NCBI GenBank assembly: GCA_012031335.1
Contig: JAAUTT010000137.1
Coordinates: forward strand, 1 to 8,686
Direction: 5' to 3'
Source of the DNA: Bacteroidales bacterium
Lineage (GTDB): Bacteria > Bacteroidota > Bacteroidia > Bacteroidales > JAAUTT01
DNA length: 8,686 bases
The notes under the pieces were generated by a model. That model made no database searches. It was not told the origin of the DNA and saw nothing but the letters and a program-made list of their open reading frames with translations. Positions 6,323-8,686 of this stretch are shown one piece after another; position 1 is the stretch's first letter; every line of letters begins with the position of its first letter. Made by a program: the position numbers and the translations under genes.

Positions 6323-7314
6323 TTCTTTTTGCCAATATTATAACCACTTTCAGTTTTAATAACTTCAATATTATCGTTAGCCATTTGCAAAATTTTCACA
6401 ATATCGTCGGCCGACTGGTTAATTATGGTAGTACTGAAAGGTTCATTTTTTAGTGCACTGTCAGTCACCGTGAAACTGATGCCATAAAAATCGCTGAGCT
6501 TTTTTGCTACCTCTATAAAGGGCGTTTCACGAAATTTCAATATCCTGGTTTTCCATGATAAAAAATTCTCATCAGTTATATTCTCTAAATCAATAGTTTC
6601 TTTATTCATAGACACCGAGGCTTTCTTTCCTTTCTCCACAATTTTTTCGAGCGGAGAAGAATTTTTACTGAATATTACTTTCCCTTCAGTAACTGTTAAT
6701 TCGTTTATGGATTGAATTTCGTTCGCTTTAGGTTAAACGCTGTACCCAGCACTTTTACAGTCGAAAACGCAGTTTCAACAACAAAAAACCCTGGAACTGT
6801 TTTTAGCTACCTGAAAATAAGCTTCTCCTTTGAGTTTAAGTACATATGAATTTCCTTTCAATTCAGGAACCGAAAAGTGTGCTGTTTTGGTTTAACCAAA
6901 ACTTCACTCCCGTCTTCGAGTTTAAATGTTTCTTATTTCGTTTTCGGTATTTACTGTTTTATAGGCTATTTCAGTTTGCTGATTGTTTTTGCTTAACAAA
7001 TAAAAAAACAATAGTGGAAGCATAATCACTGCGGCAATCGCAGCTATTTTTGAGTATATGGTTAAAGTTTTATTCTTTAATTGTTTGTTGTTATTCATTC
7101 CAAGCCTGGCATGCACTTTTCCCAAAGCGTCTTCAGTTTTATAAGGAACATTTTCCGCTTCGAGGCTTCTTTCCCATACAAACCTGGCGCTATTAAACAG
7201 TTCCTTGTTTTCGGGAGAGAATTCGCTCCACGATTCAATACTCTCTTTCTCAGTATCTGTGCACTGGCCTGAGAAATATCGGGCAAGATCTATGTCGGAA
7301 TAATTATTTTCCAT
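6319..7314 (-). pseudogene. FecR-family anti-sigma factor, interrupted by five homopolymer frameshifts
   Basis: The ATG at 7314 opens a 130-residue frame: a cytoplasmic sigma-binding part (DIDLARYFSGQCTDTEKESIE), then one membrane helix at about 87-108. The reading frame is lost at 6929-6931. It is recovered by dropping a base from each of four runs (6929-6931, 6898-6901, 6873-6876, 6783-6788) and adding one at 6727-6729. The result is a clean FecR domain (FKLEDGSEVWLNQNSTLSVP, GEAYFQVAKN, FVVETAFSTVKVLGTAFNL) and then the frame ending at 6319, which holds the C-terminal DUF4974 domain (FIEVAKKLSDFYGISFTV, INQSADDIVKILQMAND, GYNIGKKK). The rebuilt length is 330 residues, normal for the family. 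FecR proteins hold their sigma factor at the inner membrane and release it on a periplasmic signal. It lies 36 bp downstream of the sigma gene and overlaps the STN gene by 4 nt. As written it encodes only two fragments. Confidence 0.88.
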
Positions 7315-7350
7315 TCCAGTTATTTTTATAAGTATTCCATTTAGTTTTTT

Positions 7351-7962
7351 TCATGTGATGCTTCCCCCAAACAATACCCCCAAAATAATTAATAGTTTTT
7401 TCCACACAGGTACCAAATACTCCCGAAGTTTCTGAAAAGCAATTCCCATCTGGTTCTCAACAGTCTTGGGCGAAATTTCGAGATACTCGGCAATTTCTTC
7501 GTATGTTAAACCATCGTAACGACTTAACGAAAATATTACCCGGCATTTCTCGGGAAGCATGTTTAAGCCTTTACGAACCAAATCGTTAATTTCATTATCC
7601 GAAAGAGTTCTCTCCGATATTAATTCATCGGCATGCAAATCGAGATATTGCTGTTCATATTGTTTTCGGGTGTTGACTTTCCTCAGAAACATCAGGGCAT
7701 TGTTACGAACCATCTGATAAAGATAGGCTTTCAGGGAACGTGTTATGGCAATGCTGTTCCTTCCTTCCCAAAGCGAGATAAAGGCAGTTTGAACGGCTTC
7801 TTCCGACTCGTCCCGATCACCTGTGTACAAGTACGCAAACCGGCACAGGGTCTGATAATACTTCCGGAATAAAGCATCAAAAGCATCCTTTCGTCCCTGG
7901 ATAAGTTGCTGGTATAAGAGTATATCGGGATCGGTATTCAACAATGAAGAATTAGGTTTCAC
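7351..7962 (-). CDS. ECF RNA polymerase sigma factor, FecI-like Bacteroidota type
   Basis: The 203-residue product has sigma region 2 at about 27-95 (AFDALFRKYYQTLCRFAYLYTG, EEAVQTAFISLWEGR, SLKAYLYQMVRNNALMFLRK) and region 4 at about 130-184 (LPEKCRVIFSLSRYDGLTYEE, IAEYLEISPKTVENQ, AFQKLREYL), which carries the -35-binding helix-turn-helix. The start is a GTG at 7960-7962, immediately after an in-frame stop, so no longer form is possible. A hydrophobic tail (LLIILGVLFGG, 190-200) follows region 4, as in many Bacteroidota ECF factors of this class. It heads the four-gene operon with its FecR partner next, so it most likely transcribes this operon once released. Unlike most such loci, no SusC/SusD pair follows. 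It is divergent from tatA and is one of the few genes here without an apparent frameshift. Confidence 0.93.
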   Translation of the reverse strand: MKPNSSLLNTDPDILLYQQLIQGRKDAFDALFRKYYQTLCRFAYLYTGDRDESEEAVQTAFISLWEGRNSIAITRSLKAYLYQMVRNNALMFLRKVNTRKQYEQQYLDLHADELISERTLSDNEINDLVRKGLNMLPEKCRVIFSLSRYDGLTYEEIAEYLEISPKTVENQMGIAFQKLREYLVPVWKKLLIILGVLFGGSIT

Positions 7963-8051
7963 TCAAAAGTAATATTCTCCCTGAAAAATAAAAAAAGTTA
8001 TTTTTTGCCGAAAAAAATAATTATGCCATAACGATATTATAGAGAAAAGCT

Positions 8052-8059
8052 TACTTTTG
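8052..8059 (+). promoter_or_regulatory. Bacteroidota -7 promoter element of tatA
   Basis: TACTTTTG is a perfect match to TAnnTTTG and lies 22 bp before the tatA ATG at 8082. The usual -33 TTTG is not evident at the expected spacing, but the -7 match and position make a promoter likely. Confidence 0.55.
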
Positions 8060-8081
8060 TGAAAATTAAATACAATACATT

Positions 8082-8252
8082 ATGAACCTTTCAATTATCC
8101 TGGGCATCGTTGGACCATGGCAAGTGATCCTCATTCTTCTCGTTGTTATTTTACTTTTTGGTGGTAAAAAATTACCGGAACTTATGAAAGGTATAGGTCA
8201 GGGGATGAAGGAATTTAAAAAAGCAACTAAAGCAGAAGAGACAGATAAATAA
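8082..8252 (+). CDS. tatA: Sec-independent protein translocase subunit TatA/TatE
   Basis: This 56-residue protein has the full TatA layout: a short N-terminus, one membrane helix ([16 protein letters not shown]) and the FGG hinge. An amphipathic helix follows ([20 protein letters not shown]) and then a short charged tail (TKAEETDK). TatA protomers assemble with TatC to carry folded twin-arginine proteins across the inner membrane. The tail is short but Bacteroidota TatA proteins are often this small. It has its own promoter element and a strong terminator, and stands apart from the sigma operon, which runs in the opposite direction. TatC is not in the window. TatE or TatB are less likely, because there is no N-terminal TatB-type glutamate and no long C-terminal domain. 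Confidence 0.93.
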   Translation: MNLSIILGIVGPWQVILILLVVILLFGGKKLPELMKGIGQGMKEFKKATKAEETDK

Positions 8253-8277
8253 TTACCGATTATTTATTAATTTAAAC

Positions 8278-8312
8278 AACCTGTCATGTTTTTATGGCAG
8301 GTTTTGTTTTTT
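8278..8312 (+). terminator. Intrinsic terminator of tatA
   Basis: AACCTGTCAT (8278-8287) pairs with ATGGCAGGTT (8294-8303) as a 10-bp stem with one G-U pair and a six-base loop, followed by the T-rich tail TTGTTTTTT. It begins 25 bp after the tatA stop. Confidence 0.85.
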
Positions 8313-8326
8313 AATATCAACAGATA

Positions 8327-8686
8327 ATGGTGTTTAAATCTGCAGCTTTATTCAGGATTTTGATTTTTGGGTTTGTCTTTTTTCCGATTTGTGGACTCAA
8401 ATCCCAGCAATTTAAAACCAAGGATTCCATTCCCGTTTTTCCGGATATCGTATATGAATTTCGTTTTGCCAGGTTGCATCAAAACTCAGCTATCGATCTT
8501 GAATTCAACTCACAGGTAAAGAAGTATATCGAAATATTTACTATTCAGCGCCGAAATGATATATCGAAAATTTTAGGTTTAAAAGATTATTATTTCCCCA
8601 TTTTTGAAGAATACCTCGATAAATATGGCCTTCCGCTCGAACTTAAATATCTGCCTGTAATTGAATCGGGGCTGAACCCACTTGCC
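8327..8686 (+). CDS. MltD-like membrane-bound lytic transglycosylase, N-terminal part
   Basis: The ATG at 8327 opens a frame that runs off the window after 120 residues. A hydrophobic N-terminus (LFRILIFGFVFFPICG) is a likely signal peptide, followed by FPDIVYEFRFARLH, a helix (VKKYIEIFTIQRRNDISKIL), and LKDYYFPIFEEYLDKYGLP, then LELKYLPVIESGLNPLA. The last motif is the start of the SLT lysozyme-like domain of MltD-type transglycosylases, with the probable catalytic glutamate at residue 113 in ESGLNP. Such enzymes cleave the MurNAc-GlcNAc bond of peptidoglycan with formation of an anhydro end; family members usually carry LysM repeats further on, which cannot be seen here. It lies 14 bp past the tatA terminator tail, so it may use its own promoter or terminator read-through. 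Confidence 0.85.
   Translation, partial: MVFKSAALFRILIFGFVFFPICGLKSQQFKTKDSIPVFPDIVYEFRFARLHQNSAIDLEFNSQVKKYIEIFTIQRRNDISKILGLKDYYFPIFEEYLDKYGLPLELKYLPVIESGLNPLA

Noticed and set aside
6319..7314. Programmed frameshifting as an explanation for the broken FecR gene
   Set aside because: Five shifts of mixed direction in short runs, without slippery-heptamer logic, and similar breaks in unrelated genes nearby, fit sequencing or assembly error better.
4105..7962. Polysaccharide utilisation locus
   Set aside because: Sigma and FecR genes are typical of such loci, but no SusC, SusD, glycoside hydrolase or sulfatase is present in the window.
1..8686. CRISPR arrays, tRNA or rRNA genes, insertion sequences, attachment sites
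   Set aside because: No regularly spaced long repeats, no cloverleaf or rRNA-like sequence, no transposase or integrase and no flanking repeats were seen.

Overview
The window looks like a piece of a Bacteroidota chromosome, probably class Bacteroidia and perhaps the Marinilabiliales/Prolixibacteraceae side, though the lineage is inference. The evidence is the gene families (FecI/FecR-type sigma and anti-sigma pair, STN plus carboxypeptidase-like domains, GldM-like domains, DUF4270, DUF4907, LytS/LytTR pair), AT-rich DNA without clear Shine-Dalgarno sequences, and perfect TAnnTTTG -7 elements upstream of two genes.

Layout. (1) 1-2204: a DUF4270-type lipoprotein on the minus strand, cut by the window edge and apparently frameshifted. 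A 243-bp control region separates it from a divergent plus-strand pair, a six-bladed kelch lipoprotein and a small membrane-anchored DUF4907 protein whose starts overlap. (2) 2194-3978, minus strand: a LytS-type histidine kinase followed, with a 20-nt overlap, by a LytTR response regulator; the regulator converges on the DUF4907 gene with an 11-bp overlap. (3) 4105-7962, minus strand: a compact four-gene operon of ECF sigma factor, FecR anti-sigma factor, an STN/carboxypeptidase-like/beta-sandwich secreted protein with no TonB barrel, and a secreted protein carrying GldM C-terminal-like domains without GldM's membrane helix. (4) 8082-8686, plus strand: tatA with a clear terminator, then the 5' part of an MltD-like lytic transglycosylase.

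Two regulatory modules stand out. The kinase/regulator pair sits beside the DUF4270/kelch/DUF4907 genes, and the divergent control region carries CCGATATT-type repeats at an exact 21-bp period, the geometry expected of a LytTR-regulator site. The sigma/FecR operon resembles a SusCD-type trans-envelope signalling locus but has no SusC or SusD; a barrel-less STN protein and a free GldM-like protein take their place. This is the best candidate in the window for an undescribed system.

A caution runs through the window: several genes are broken only by one- or two-base changes in A/T runs (DUF4270 3' end, response regulator twice, kinase N-terminus, STN gene 3' end, FecR five times). Restoring these bases gives full-length, motif-perfect proteins. 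Uncorrected homopolymer errors, as in a long-read assembly, are the simplest explanation; true decay is the alternative.
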